From Methylacidiphilum sp. Yel (GTDB lineage Bacteria > Verrucomicrobiota > Verrucomicrobiia > Methylacidiphilales > Methylacidiphilaceae), in contig NZ_LXQB01000056.1 of assembly GCF_004421185.1 (NCBI RefSeq), positions 1 through 45,499 of the forward strand: DNA of 45,499 bases, given 5' to 3'. Positions 33,742-44,448 of the stretch are shown piece after piece. Made by a program: the position numbers and the translations under genes. Under the pieces are notes generated by a model. That model saw nothing but the letters and a program-made list of their open reading frames with translations, had not been told where the DNA came from and did not search any database. Numbering within the stretch: the first letter of the stretch is position 1; each line of letters begins with the position of its first letter.

Positions 33742-34344
33742 CTAGCAATTCGAGAGGCACTTTTCAATGAACTCTGAAGATACAATGGATAGGTTTTGGG
33801 GTAACGTTGTTTCGATAATTTCTTTCTTGAAATGAGTTAGCTCTAACCCTTGAAGCGCGCACCGTAAAAGGGAGCCTATATATTTATGGATAATGACCAG
33901 AACATTTTTCTGCTCGTCATTTTCTTTATAAATAGCAAAGATGGTGCTAAGAATCCTCCTTTGTGCTCTAAACACATCTTCTTTACTGCCAGGAACCAGA
34001 GGCACATTCCTTGGATCTTCAATCCATTGCAGATATAAAGAAGGTACTTGAGCAGAAAGTTCTAAAATAGTTTTCCCTTCCCACTCCCCCATATCTATTT
34101 CCAATAGACCATCTCTTGTTTCGTAGGGTACATGCAGAGCAGTGGCATAAATTGCAGCTGTCTGCCTTCCTCTTATTAAAGGACTCGAATAAATCTTACC
34201 AATCTTCAATGCTTCCAGCAAGCCGATATTCGTTTTTGCTTCTTCAATCCCAATTTCACATAAAGGAATATCCGTCCGACCCTGAATTCTGTGCTCTAGA
34301 TTCCAAGCGGTCTTACAATGCCGCGCCAAATAGAGATTTCCCAT
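33742..34344 (-). CDS. Histidine-phosphatase family protein (GpmB-like)
   Basis: A 200-residue phosphohistidine phosphatase. The catalytic LARHCKTAWNLEHRIQGRTDIPL has the core RH-x-x-T-x-W-N with Cys where Gly is common. SSPLIRGRQTAAIYA, EIDMGEWEGKT and the second histidine in VLVIIHKYIG complete the site. GpmB-like enzymes are either phosphoglycerate mutases or broad sugar-phosphate phosphatases. In this Calvin-cycle operon it may act on phosphoglycerate or as a metabolite-repair phosphatase. No good ribosome site precedes it. The tnpB scar lies between it and the upstream transketolase gene. Confidence 0.8.
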   Translation of the reverse strand: MGNLYLARHCKTAWNLEHRIQGRTDIPLCEIGIEEAKTNIGLLEALKIGKIYSSPLIRGRQTAAIYATALHVPYETRDGLLEIDMGEWEGKTILELSAQVPSLYLQWIEDPRNVPLVPGSKEDVFRAQRRILSTIFAIYKENDEQKNVLVIIHKYIGSLLRCALQGLELTHFKKEIIETTLPQNLSIVSSEFIEKCLSNC

Positions 34345-34384
34345 CTTATTAAAAAATATAATCCTTTAGACATCAAGGACTTGT

Positions 34385-34660
34385 CCAGTAACCGTTCCGT
34401 CAGACTTATTCCTTTCTACTACCACAGGTTCGAAGCTGACTTCCTGCTTCCCCGAGGCTGGTTTCACTTGGGTCTTTCGGTCCGAGCCAGAGCCTTCCTC
34501 TCCACAGGCTTCACATTCAGCCGGCCTGAGCCGTAGAGCCGCTTAGGGCGGCCAATCCATACGCCAAAAGATTCCTGGCCGAATTTACGTCTCGGTCGTG
34601 TGGGGTTCCACAGTCCGGACAGGTCCAAAGCTGACTATCTTACGAGACATGCTCAAAATA
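34385..34660 (-). pseudogene. tnpB: Decayed tnpB 3' remnant with IS right end
   Basis: The minus strand encodes the TnpB zinc ribbon and last RuvC segment, [30 protein letters not shown], in one frame. After a one-base shift comes CEACGEEGSGS and the conserved KQEVSFEP tail. The 17-base CCGTTCCGTCAGACTTA (34392-34408, plus strand) matches the copy at 44681-44697 at 16 of 17 positions and marks a shared right end. The N-terminal two thirds are absent. It lies between tkt and the histidine phosphatase gene, an insertion scar inside the Calvin operon. Confidence 0.82.
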
Positions 34661-34708
34661 CATATCTTTGCGCAAGAAAGTGCAACTTACATTGAAGCTC
34701 TTCAAGCC

Positions 34709-36748
34709 CTATTGTAGTTTTCTTAAGGATCGAATGGCAGCTTCCATAACCTTCTCAGCAGTAATACCAAACTGCTGATAGATCACTTTATAGGGTGCCG
34801 AGGCTCCGAAATGATCTAAGCCTACTACCTCTCCATCAAGCCCAATCCATTTGTTCCATGCGAGGGTCGCTCCTGCTTCCACCGCTACCCTAGCCCGAAT
34901 CCGTGATGGAATCACCTCTTCGATATACTGCGTAGGCTGTCGAAGGAATAGATCCCAAGAAGGCATAGAAACGACTCTTGTGGGTATTTGTTTTTGCGCC
35001 AGTAATTTTTGAGCTTCCAAAGCAATATGTACCTCTGAACCAGTTCCAATCAAAATGACCTGAAAGTCAGCCATATCAGAAAGTACATATGCTCCATATC
35101 TAGCTCCGGAACTAGGGGCATAGTTGGATCGATCAAGTACAGGCAACGCTTGCCGGGTCAGGATCAAGGCAGTTGGCCCATCGGTTTTTTCTAAAGCTAC
35201 TTTCCAACCTTCCACTGTTTCTGCGGCATCACAAGGTCTGAATACCGTCATATTCGGTATGGCTCGAAGTGCGGTCAGCTGTTCGACAGGCTGATGGGTT
35301 GGCCCATCCTCCCCTAACCCTATGCTATCATGAGTGAAAATGTAAATCACAGGCAGTTTCATCATTGCAGCTAATCTCATGGTGGGCCTCATGTAATCCG
35401 AAAAGATAAGGAAGGTCCCTCCATAAGGCCTTATTCCCTTATGCAAAGCCATCCCACTCATTATTGCTGCCATCCCATGTTCTCTGACTCCATAGTGGAT
35501 ATACCTGCCTGCATAATTCCCTTTTGTAATATCCTTTGCTTCTTTCGGTTTGGTGTTGTTTGAAGGAGTCAAATCAGCGGAACCTCCTATAAGGGAGCCA
35601 ACTTTAGAGAAGATGGCATTAATAACACTTCCAGAAGCAGCCCGTGTAGCAATCGGTTTATCTAAGGAGAAGGTTGGCAAATCTTTATCCCACCCTTCCG
35701 GTAGCTCATTCTTTAATGCTTTCTCTAGCTCTAAAGCCTCTTTTGGATACTTTTTGGAATAGCTCTCATAGAGCTTGAGCCACTGTTTTCTTCTTTGCTT
35801 ACCTTTTTGAGCAAAAGCACAAAAATACTCTTTTACTTCCTCAGGGACATAGAACGAAACATTAGGAGGTAACCCTAGTCTTTGCTTGGTTAATCTCACC
35901 TCTTCTTCCCCTAAAGGTTCCCCATGCGCTTTTTCCGAATCCTGCTTATGCGGGCTGCCATAACCAATATGAGTTTTGGCAATAATCAGATGAGGCTTAT
36001 CCATGCTCATCTTCGCCCTTAAAAATGCCGCTTCCACCTGTTTGCGGTCATTGCCATTGATCTGCTGGACCTCCCATCCATATCCAAGGAACCTTTCTTG
36101 CACATTTTCGCTGTAGGCAAGCGAGGTATGCCCATCTATTGTAATGCCATTGTCATCATACAATACAATAAGCTTGCCCAGCCCCAGATGCCCAGCTAAG
36201 GAACAACTTTCATGAGAAATCCCCTCCATTAGATCCCCATCGCTGGCAAATACATAGGTCCAATGGTTAAAAAGCTCTATATCAGCTTTATTATACCGGC
36301 TTGCCAAAATTCTTTCAGCCAAAGCCATCCCTACAGCATTGGATATCCCTTGGCCTAAGGGACCAGTCGTTGTCTCTACTCCAGGGGTGTGTCCATATTC
36401 GGGATGTCCTGCTGTTTTTGAACCAAACTGCCTGAAATTTTTTAAATCCTCTAAAGTCAGACCGTACCCACTTAAGAAAAGCAAGCTATAGAGCAGCATA
36501 GAGGCATGTCCGCAGGATAGAACGAACCGATCCCGATCAGGCCAATCGGGTGCTTCAGGATCAAAAGATAAAAACCTTGTCCAAAGCACTACAGCTGCAT
36601 CGGCCAGACCCATAGGCGTTCCTGGATGCCCTGAATTTGCCTTCTGAACAGCATCCATAGACAACCCCCTAATCACATTGACAGCTAGTTGCTCTAGGGC
36701 TTCATCTTGAAGTAAATCCTTTATTGTGCGATCCATGATCTTATCCAT
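34709..36748 (-). CDS. tkt: Transketolase
   Basis: A 679-residue thiamine-diphosphate enzyme that shuffles two-carbon units in the regenerative phase of the Calvin cycle. Landmarks are the N-terminal SGHPGTPMGLAD, the TPP motif ASDGDLMEGISHE with the YDDNGITIDG loop, HKQDSEKAHGEPLG, GGSADLTPSN, HYGVREHGMAAIMSG and TRQALPVLDR. The length is standard. The ATG overlaps the prk stop by eight bases, so translation is coupled to prk. A GGAG site lies about eight bases before the start. Confidence 0.97.
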   Translation of the reverse strand: MDKIMDRTIKDLLQDEALEQLAVNVIRGLSMDAVQKANSGHPGTPMGLADAAVVLWTRFLSFDPEAPDWPDRDRFVLSCGHASMLLYSLLFLSGYGLTLEDLKNFRQFGSKTAGHPEYGHTPGVETTTGPLGQGISNAVGMALAERILASRYNKADIELFNHWTYVFASDGDLMEGISHESCSLAGHLGLGKLIVLYDDNGITIDGHTSLAYSENVQERFLGYGWEVQQINGNDRKQVEAAFLRAKMSMDKPHLIIAKTHIGYGSPHKQDSEKAHGEPLGEEEVRLTKQRLGLPPNVSFYVPEEVKEYFCAFAQKGKQRRKQWLKLYESYSKKYPKEALELEKALKNELPEGWDKDLPTFSLDKPIATRAASGSVINAIFSKVGSLIGGSADLTPSNNTKPKEAKDITKGNYAGRYIHYGVREHGMAAIMSGMALHKGIRPYGGTFLIFSDYMRPTMRLAAMMKLPVIYIFTHDSIGLGEDGPTHQPVEQLTALRAIPNMTVFRPCDAAETVEGWKVALEKTDGPTALILTRQALPVLDRSNYAPSSGARYGAYVLSDMADFQVILIGTGSEVHIALEAQKLLAQKQIPTRVVSMPSWDLFLRQPTQYIEEVIPSRIRARVAVEAGATLAWNKWIGLDGEVVGLDHFGASAPYKVIYQQFGITAEKVMEAAIRSLRKLQ

Positions 36749-37763
36749 TGCGCTTGATCTCCGTGTTAATTTCCTTAAGGCTCAACTCTCTTTGCCTTCT
36801 AATCCTAGAAAGCGCATCGACTGGGGGAGCAAAAGGAATAGTAGCATTCTCATCATACGCTCTCAACAAATGATAGGCAAGAAGCAATTGAGTTAAAGCC
36901 AAAGGATGGCTATGTTTAATCTCATTTCTATCCAAATATCTCCCTAATCGATCCAGATTGAGTGGCGGCACCCCTTTAGGAAGATGATTCCAGATCGTTT
37001 TTTCTAATCTTAAGGCCTCTTCTTCTGGAACATTCCCATCAATCTCAAGAATATCCACTGGCTTCCCCATGTCTCTACCCAGTTCAAGCCGTATTCCAGA
37101 ATTTTCAGCCCGATTATCAATAAGATACGAAAAATCGGGATGAGGAATGGTAGGCCGCAAAACAAGTCTTGTATTCAAATGCCCATCTATTTTTGCAGGA
37201 TCCACTCCTTTGGGAGGATAAAATGTAACGATAATATCTGCAAACTCTCGTTGCGGTCGAATATAAGCTTCAGAGTCGGGTTCTCTTTTGACCAACTCTT
37301 CGAGCACCTGCTCTGCTGTATAGCCCCTTTTGGTCGTATCCCTCTTTATTTTCCAAATTCTGCGGAGTTCTTCAGGAGGATTTAAGTAGACCTTGACGTC
37401 ATAAAATTGACGCATGATTCGAGTATAGAAGCCAAGCAACCCTTCCACGATGATAAATTCTTTGGGCATAATATATTCAGGACGAACAAGGGTGCCATTA
37501 GAATGATCGTACACTGGCTTTAAAATAGGCAGTCCATAATGGAGCCTTTCTAGGTGTTGCTCCATGATGTCTAAATAATTACAATCAGGATGTAAAGCTG
37601 TGATGCCAATCTGAGCTCTTTCTTTCCGATCATACTTATGATAATCATCTGTACAGATATGGGTCACTCGATCAGCACCTAAGAGGTTCACTAATCCACC
37701 TGTTAACGTGGATTTCCCCGCCGCACTATCTCCCACAATTCCAAGCATTATTGGCCGTCGCAT
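36741..37763 (-). CDS. prk: Phosphoribulokinase, plant/cyanobacterial (class II) type
   Basis: A 340-residue kinase that makes ribulose-1,5-bisphosphate. The P-loop is GIVGDSAAGKST (8-19), followed by CTDDYHKYDRKERAQIG, ALHPDCNYLDIM, PVYDHSNG, EGLLGFYT and IKRDTTKRGYTAE. These follow the plant/cyanobacterial class, not the shorter proteobacterial CbbP (about 290 residues) that normally accompanies red-type RuBisCO. It lies nine bases after cbbX and overlaps tkt by eight bases. Start is the first ATG; no clear ribosome site. Confidence 0.95.
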   Translation of the reverse strand: MRRPIMLGIVGDSAAGKSTLTGGLVNLLGADRVTHICTDDYHKYDRKERAQIGITALHPDCNYLDIMEQHLERLHYGLPILKPVYDHSNGTLVRPEYIMPKEFIIVEGLLGFYTRIMRQFYDVKVYLNPPEELRRIWKIKRDTTKRGYTAEQVLEELVKREPDSEAYIRPQREFADIIVTFYPPKGVDPAKIDGHLNTRLVLRPTIPHPDFSYLIDNRAENSGIRLELGRDMGKPVDILEIDGNVPEEEALRLEKTIWNHLPKGVPPLNLDRLGRYLDRNEIKHSHPLALTQLLLAYHLLRAYDENATIPFAPPVDALSRIRRQRELSLKEINTEIKRNG

Positions 37764-37772
37764 AGAATTAGA

Positions 37773-38723
37773 TCAAGACTTGGTTATTTCTTTCTCTTCT
37801 TTTGGTTGATTTTCTTGAAAGACTCGACTCTGTCGAATATCGGACACATCGATTCTCATCAGTTCGCTCGCAGGGATTTTCCCCCCTTTTTCGATCAGAC
37901 GAGCCGCTTGACGAAGTTTAAATCGATCTATGGCATTTCTAACGCTTCGGGCGTTAGCAAAGAGTGGTTGTTGCATTCGTAGTCTTAAATATTCCTCAAA
38001 GGCCTTTCTCGATGCATCATCAAACGTATACATCTGCTGCTTTAGCATAAGTTCAGCAATTGCCATCAGCTCTTCAAAAGTATAACTTGGGAATTGGATA
38101 TGATGTGTGATTCTGGATCTTAATCCAGGATTCATCTGGAAAAAAAGCTCCATCCTGTCCTGATAACCAGCAAAGATCACCACAAGATCTTTCCGGTTAT
38201 TCTCCATGGCCTGCAAAAGTATTTCTATAGCCTCTTGACCATAATCCCTTTCGCTTTCAGGACGGTATAAAGCATAGGCTTCATCAATAAAAAGAACCCC
38301 ACCCATTGCCCGCTTAATCACTTCTTTTGTCTTAGGGGCCGTATGACCAACATATTGACCGACAAGATCTTCTCGTGTTGCCGATACTAAATGTCCCTTT
38401 CTAACATAGCCTAGTCTATGTAAAATCTTACCCATCTTCATCGCAACAGTCGTTTTGCCCGTACCAGGAGGACCCGTAAAAGACATATGTAAGGAAGGAG
38501 GTTCAGTAATAACTCCAGCCAATTCTCGAAGCCTTTGGACCATCAGAAAAGAAGCAATCTCTTTGACCCTTTGTTTAACTGGCTTTAAACCAATCAACTC
38601 CTTTTCAAGATCATTCAACACATCATCGATCCGAAACTGAGTTAATTGTTCTTCCACATCGACGATTATAGCAGTCTCAACACCCTCCGTAGAAACAAAC
38701 GCTTCTTTTTGCTGAACCTCCAT
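37773..38723 (-). CDS. cbbX: RuBisCO activase CbbX (AAA+)
   Basis: A 316-residue AAA+ protein. Walker A is GPPGTGKTT (about 84-92), pore-loop region [12 protein letters not shown], Walker [14 protein letters not shown], sensor segments [11 protein letters not shown] and [11 protein letters not shown]. CbbX removes inhibitory sugar phosphates such as RuBP from red-type RuBisCO by pulling the C-terminal tail of the large subunit. The start is the ATG with a GAGG site; the GTG directly before it is not favoured. Gene order cbbL-cbbS-cbbX is typical. Confidence 0.97.
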   Translation of the reverse strand: MEVQQKEAFVSTEGVETAIIVDVEEQLTQFRIDDVLNDLEKELIGLKPVKQRVKEIASFLMVQRLRELAGVITEPPSLHMSFTGPPGTGKTTVAMKMGKILHRLGYVRKGHLVSATREDLVGQYVGHTAPKTKEVIKRAMGGVLFIDEAYALYRPESERDYGQEAIEILLQAMENNRKDLVVIFAGYQDRMELFFQMNPGLRSRITHHIQFPSYTFEELMAIAELMLKQQMYTFDDASRKAFEEYLRLRMQQPLFANARSVRNAIDRFKLRQAARLIEKGGKIPASELMRIDVSDIRQSRVFQENQPKEEKEITKS

Positions 38724-38776
38724 CACTTACCTCTTTTTGGGTTGACTTCAGGAGCTTGACGATAAAACGCTAAGGT

Positions 38777-39193
38777 TCAATACCGTTGACCTTTTGGCTT
38801 ATCCAACGCATAAGCCTTAAGCCGGTACTTCTGCTGCCTATCTTCCCATTCCATTCTATCTAGTTCAAAACCAGGCTCTTCTTTCGGCCGGTTACAAATA
38901 AAACTGATCATGGTCGATTGATAGCCCTGCTGCCTGTTATAGCCACTAATCCTAATATAATGGTTTGGAAAAGCCTTTCGGCATTCATTTAACTCCTGCA
39001 TGACCGCCGCCGGATCTTTTATATCAAAAAGAGGCAATCCCCACATATCCCAATAAGTATTCCGCGGATGAGGATCGTCGGTATATTCAATCATGATCGA
39101 CCATCCCTGATCAATAATATATTGAACCTGAGCAGCTATTTCTTCATCAGTAAAGTCAGGCAGATAAGAAAACGTACCCTGGGTAATTCTCAT
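38777..39193 (-). CDS. cbbS: RuBisCO small subunit, red type
   Basis: A 138-residue small subunit. MRITQGTFSYLPDFTDEEI, GWSIMIEYTDDPHPRNTYWDMWG and IRISGYNRQQGYQS match form IC/ID (red) enzymes. The extra C-terminal 30 residues after MISFICNRP form the beta-hairpin extension found only in red-type subunits. It follows cbbL by 27 bp with an AAAGGA-like site. Confidence 0.97.
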   Translation of the reverse strand: MRITQGTFSYLPDFTDEEIAAQVQYIIDQGWSIMIEYTDDPHPRNTYWDMWGLPLFDIKDPAAVMQELNECRKAFPNHYIRISGYNRQQGYQSTMISFICNRPKEEPGFELDRMEWEDRQQKYRLKAYALDKPKGQRY

Positions 39194-39220
39194 AATCGTT
39201 ATCCTTTAGTTATTAAGTTT

Positions 39221-40687
<1,467 letters not shown>

Positions 40688-40755
40688 TTACTCCTTTTTT
40701 TGCTTCTTTTATATTTTAAGAATAAATTACCAAAAGAAAAATCCAAAAAGATGAT

Positions 40756-42099
40756 TTAAAAAGATTTTTCTATCTTTTGAATGGTATCTGCATCCATTTT
40801 TTCCTGAAAGTTGGAAAAATCACCAAAAGCTAAAAGGCTATAGAGTGTATCCATTGCGATATTCTTTGTCAATGTAGAATTTAAATCTGGCAGTTTTGAT
40901 TTTCTCAGCTCTTTCCACTCTATTACAGTAGGTGCATAAAAGAAATCCCCAAATCCAGCTTGATCAAATTTTTTCTGTAATCCTTCTCCATCGATCCTCT
41001 CAAATTCAGGAGTCTTTCGTAACTCTAGAAGAAATTCAACAAACTGCGGCTCAACCACAAAAAGACGCTCAAGCTGCTTTCTGCCAACTTTATTCAATAC
41101 CTCTTCTTTTAAATGTAGCTCTTGCAGATAACTCTTCTGCTGCTGAGAAATGATATTTGCAGGAGGCACTTCTTTTTGTTCCAAGAAATCTTTGAGAGCT
41201 TTGTATGGAGCAGTGTAGACATCACAGCCAGCTGTAAGGGGAAATGTTTGCCACCGGCGCATGCTAGCCACAATATTTAAAGTTTGCACTCCGTGGGCAC
41301 TCCTTATGTTTCGAAGCTGTCGTTGAGCCTCCAATACCACATGCTCTCCTAATAAATCTGACTCTAGCCCTTGACTGAGCCGACCGATAAACACGTTACT
41401 GCGGTGTGGATTTGCCAGTAGAGCCGCTGCAACAACTTGCCTTGCCGAAAAAGTTGCCGTAAAATTAACGGCAATACCCGCTTTCTCTAGCTCCCGAGCT
41501 ATCACAAAACAGTGGGGGAAGTGCGGTGTAAAAGGAACTTTGACAAAACAATTGGGATTGCTAGTGTGCAGACACCACCCCGCTCTAAAGGACTCTTCCA
41601 TGCTGGCAGCTAGTCCCGTATGCAATTCAAGGCTAATTTCCCATCTCCTATCCACTCCATATCTCTCGGTGGTTTCTATCCCTATTCTTCCATTAAGGAT
41701 AGTATAAAGAATGCTAGCAGCTTTAGAAAGACTTAAGGAAGGAGTAGCCTTTTTTAGCTCTTTTATCCATGCTTCGAGGCTTTCCTGTGAACCTTCTCTG
41801 CAGAAGCTATCGAAAATTTTTGCTACAAGCGGCTGATTGGTAGTATTGCCATCGATTTCTGCATTGTAAACACACTGGTCTTGGTCTTCAGAAAAAACGA
41901 CAAGATCTGAAAGTTCTTTAAAATCAGCGGTATCAACATAAATATGGCTGGTGCCCACTTTTTTGAGTGCCTGCAATAGAGGATGGGAAATATACCTGAC
42001 TGCTTTTTTCAATCTGTTTTTACCTCGCACCCGTTCAATAATTTCAAGAGCCGTATTTTCTAAAGGTGTAAGGTAATCTGTAATATTTTTTGTTTTCAT
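40756..42099 (-). CDS. tal: Transaldolase-family protein, long form
   Basis: A 447-residue TIM-barrel aldolase of the transaldolase family that moves dihydroxyacetone units between sugar phosphates. The Schiff-base lysine is in NCFVKVPFTP; other blocks are YVDTADFKEL, YNAEIDGNTTNQP, INFTATFSARQ-like AVNFTATFS, NVFIGRLSQGLESD and VASMRRWQTF. It exceeds the usual 220-360 residues by a C-terminal helical extension after TLNIVASM. It heads the Calvin operon, with an AAGGAG site before the ATG. Transaldolase is not part of the strict Calvin cycle, but supports pentose regeneration variants. Confidence 0.85.
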   Translation of the reverse strand: MKTKNITDYLTPLENTALEIIERVRGKNRLKKAVRYISHPLLQALKKVGTSHIYVDTADFKELSDLVVFSEDQDQCVYNAEIDGNTTNQPLVAKIFDSFCREGSQESLEAWIKELKKATPSLSLSKAASILYTILNGRIGIETTERYGVDRRWEISLELHTGLAASMEESFRAGWCLHTSNPNCFVKVPFTPHFPHCFVIARELEKAGIAVNFTATFSARQVVAAALLANPHRSNVFIGRLSQGLESDLLGEHVVLEAQRQLRNIRSAHGVQTLNIVASMRRWQTFPLTAGCDVYTAPYKALKDFLEQKEVPPANIISQQQKSYLQELHLKEEVLNKVGRKQLERLFVVEPQFVEFLLELRKTPEFERIDGEGLQKKFDQAGFGDFFYAPTVIEWKELRKSKLPDLNSTLTKNIAMDTLYSLLAFGDFSNFQEKMDADTIQKIEKSF

Positions 42100-42295
42100 A
42101 GTTCTCCTTTTTCAGGGATAAGTAAACAGAATAGAAGAGGGTTAGGAAACACCCTTAAAAGAAGATACCCAGACAGAGCGACTAGAAAAGTAAATATTTC
42201 TTTTTTTCTTTATAGATTTCGAAAAGATATTATATAAATTTTCATTTGCATTTTTAACTATCTTCCATTTTAGTTAGATTCTTCAATTTGGACTT
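42100..42295. promoter_or_regulatory. Divergent promoter region, tal-cbb operon / rplU
   Basis: A 196-bp gap between the leftward Calvin operon and rightward rplU-rpmA-obgE. Both promoters must lie here. No CbbR-type regulator gene is adjacent, and I could not identify a T-N11-A operator with confidence. Confidence 0.35.
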
Positions 42296-42628
42296 ATGAA
42301 AGCAATCATACAAACAGGGGGAAAGCAATACTGGGTGAGTGAAGGAGAACAATTCCCAATCGAATTGCCCCGTCAGCAACCTACCCAAGAGAATACGATT
42401 AAAATAGAGGAAGTTCTCTACGTGGAGGATGGGAAAAGAAGGCAAGTCGGTACTTCCTTTGTTCCTGGTGCCTCGGTTGAATTAGAATGTATCTCTGAAA
42501 TAAAGGCACCTAAGGTTGTGGCCTTTAAATTCCGTCGCAGAAAAGGCTACCACCGAACCGTGGGTCACAGACAAAAACTTTTACTTGTCAAAGTTAAAAA
42601 GATCCATTATCCAGCTGACAATCAGTAA
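42296..42628 (+). CDS. rplU: 50S ribosomal protein L21
   Basis: 110 residues starting MKAIIQTGGKQYWVSEGEQF, then PGASVELECISEIKAPKVVAFKFRRRKGYHRTVGHRQ with the family's basic KxRRR-GY-R-GHRQ signature. L21 binds 23S rRNA domain I. It is followed by rpmA 24 bp downstream and then obgE, an almost universal gene order. Confidence 0.97.
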   Translation: MKAIIQTGGKQYWVSEGEQFPIELPRQQPTQENTIKIEEVLYVEDGKRRQVGTSFVPGASVELECISEIKAPKVVAFKFRRRKGYHRTVGHRQKLLLVKVKKIHYPADNQ

Positions 42629-42652
42629 CCCTTTACACCTGGAGAGGTTTTT

Positions 42653-42910
42653 ATGGCTCACAAAAAAGGTCAAGGCAGTACAAGAAACGGTAGAGATAGT
42701 CATAGTAAAAGACTAGGCATAAAAGAATACAGCGGAGAAATTGTTAAAGCTGGCCATATTCTTTTACGACAGCGGGGAACAAAATTTCATCCAGGGAAAA
42801 ACGTTGGCATAGGAAGAGATTTTACCCTCTATTCCCTTGTGGACGGCAAGGTTTTTTGGGATGGACAAAGAAGAGTGGTTCATGTCAAACCGCTGAGGGA
42901 ACTCACTTGA
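42653..42910 (+). CDS. rpmA: 50S ribosomal protein L27
   Basis: 85 residues: [22 protein letters not shown] is the standard start, whose N-terminal tail reaches the peptidyl transferase centre, followed by [30 protein letters not shown] precedes the ATG. It starts without a Firmicutes-type cleavable leader. Confidence 0.98.
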   Translation: MAHKKGQGSTRNGRDSHSKRLGIKEYSGEIVKAGHILLRQRGTKFHPGKNVGIGRDFTLYSLVDGKVFWDGQRRVVHVKPLRELT

Positions 42911-42980
42911 TCCCATCCTTTCTACCTTTTTTTCCTCTTTTTTTTGCTATAGTATTATAAAACCTCATTAATTGATTAAC

Positions 42981-44078
42981 ATGTTTACTGATTATGTGCG
43001 GATTTTAGCCAAAGCGGGAAAAGGAGGTAATGGCTGCGTTAGCTTTTGTCAAGAAGCCTTTCGTCCTCATGGAGGGCCCGATGGCGGAGATGGCGGTAAA
43101 GGGGGTGATGTTATCTTAAAAGTCAACCCTCAAGTTTCGGATCTAACCCCATTCTTCTTTTCCCCACACCAGTTTGCAGAAGATGGGCAAGCAGGCAAAG
43201 GCAAAAAAAGAAAGGGGAGAGATGGGAAAAACCTTGAGCTAGAGATACCTCCAGGAGTTGTTGTTTACCGGCTACCAGCAGACCACCTGCTCCATTCCTC
43301 CACAGACCTCTTGCCTATTCCCAAACCCGGAGAGCCGATGGATAAAATGGTCGAACTGCTGGAACCTGGCATGCGTTTTATCCTTTGCAAAGGGGGAAGA
43401 GGCGGAAGAGGTAATTTTCAGTTTCGAAGTCCTATCAATCAAGCTCCACGCTATGCAGAGGAAGGAGAGGAAGGGGAATCAGGCCAGTTTCTTCTCGAAC
43501 TAAAAACTATTGCTGATATCGGGTTTTTGGGAATGCCTAATGCAGGCAAATCGACGTTACTTTCTAAGATTTCGAGTGCAAAACCAAAAATAGCGCCCTA
43601 TCCTTTTACTACAATCAGGCCTCATGTAGGCATCGTTAGTTATGAGGATGGTTTAAGAATTTCCTTTGCCGATATTCCAGGACTCATCCAAGGAGCGCAT
43701 TTAGGAAAGGGTCTTGGATTTTACTTTCTTAGACACATAGAAAGATCCCGTATCCTCGTCTATGTGCTTGACCTTGCTGATCAGATGACAGACTCAATAT
43801 CTGTCTTCTACATGCTGCAGGAAGAAATTGAAAAATATAATAAAAAACTATTAGAAAAGCCTTTTATTGTTGTGGGAAACAAGATAGATCTCCTACCTAT
43901 TGATAATGCCAAACAACAAGCCTATGTGTTTGAACAAAAAACTGGCTATCCATTATTGCCCCTATCCGCTCGCGAAGGCAGCGGGATCCATCAGTTCCTA
44001 CAACAATGTCGAGAAATGGTCTTATTAGCAAGACAATCATTTCCTTCTTCAAAAATCGAGCTTTCTACCTTACAATAA
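42981..44078 (+). CDS. obgE: Obg GTPase (CgtA)
   Basis: About 365 residues. The glycine-rich Obg fold (FTDYVRILAKAGKGGNGCVSF, GGPDGGDGGKGGDVIL) occupies the first 160 or so residues. The GTPase follows with G1 GMPNAGKST, G3 DIPGLIQGAH and G4 NKIDLL. Obg acts in late 50S ribosome assembly and stress control. There is no TGS or OCT C-terminal domain beyond the GTPase. The ATG at 42981 fits family N-termini; an in-frame TTG nine bases earlier is rejected. It completes the L21-L27-Obg unit. Confidence 0.96.
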   Translation: MFTDYVRILAKAGKGGNGCVSFCQEAFRPHGGPDGGDGGKGGDVILKVNPQVSDLTPFFFSPHQFAEDGQAGKGKKRKGRDGKNLELEIPPGVVVYRLPADHLLHSSTDLLPIPKPGEPMDKMVELLEPGMRFILCKGGRGGRGNFQFRSPINQAPRYAEEGEEGESGQFLLELKTIADIGFLGMPNAGKSTLLSKISSAKPKIAPYPFTTIRPHVGIVSYEDGLRISFADIPGLIQGAHLGKGLGFYFLRHIERSRILVYVLDLADQMTDSISVFYMLQEEIEKYNKKLLEKPFIVVGNKIDLLPIDNAKQQAYVFEQKTGYPLLPLSAREGSGIHQFLQQCREMVLLARQSFPSSKIELSTLQ

Positions 44079-44097
44079 AGCAGTTGCTCTTTAAAAT

Positions 44098-44448
44098 ATG
44101 ACAGAAAGAATCTCCACCGGCTTAATCCTTTATGGACTAACCCTCCTCATTCTTGGGTTCGTAGGGTATTTGTCTAATCCCCAAAAAGCTAAAACTTCTC
44201 TTTTCAGTGGAGGAGGCATGGGCGTTCTTTCTATACTCCTTGGCTACTTTTCTAAACTGCCTTTGGTATTACCTATTTCTTTTATCCTTATTATCCTCTT
44301 TAGCCTTATGTTATTGTGGAGAGCAGTCATAACTTGGAAATTGGTACAAGCTGGAAACAAAAACAAACTCTTTGCTGCTTCTCTTCTTTCCATAATGCTC
44401 TTCATCTCTCTGTTAACACTCGGCTACCTATACATAGCCCAAAAATAA
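44098..44448 (+). CDS. Small four-helix membrane protein, TMEM14-like
   Basis: A 116-residue protein with about four hydrophobic helices (near 9-25, 38-52, 55-74 and 91-112). The GFVGYLSNPQKAKTSLFSGGGMGVLSILLGYF stretch resembles the glycine-rich repeats of TMEM14/UPF0136 proteins, but the match is by eye and weak. It follows obgE by 19 bp and is probably co-transcribed. Function unknown. Confidence 0.55.
   Translation: MTERISTGLILYGLTLLILGFVGYLSNPQKAKTSLFSGGGMGVLSILLGYFSKLPLVLPISFILIILFSLMLLWRAVITWKLVQAGNKNKLFAASLLSIMLFISLLTLGYLYIAQK

Noticed and set aside
42246-42295. L21 leader RNA before rplU
   Set aside because: The short AT-rich leader shows no stable structure comparable to known L21 leaders.
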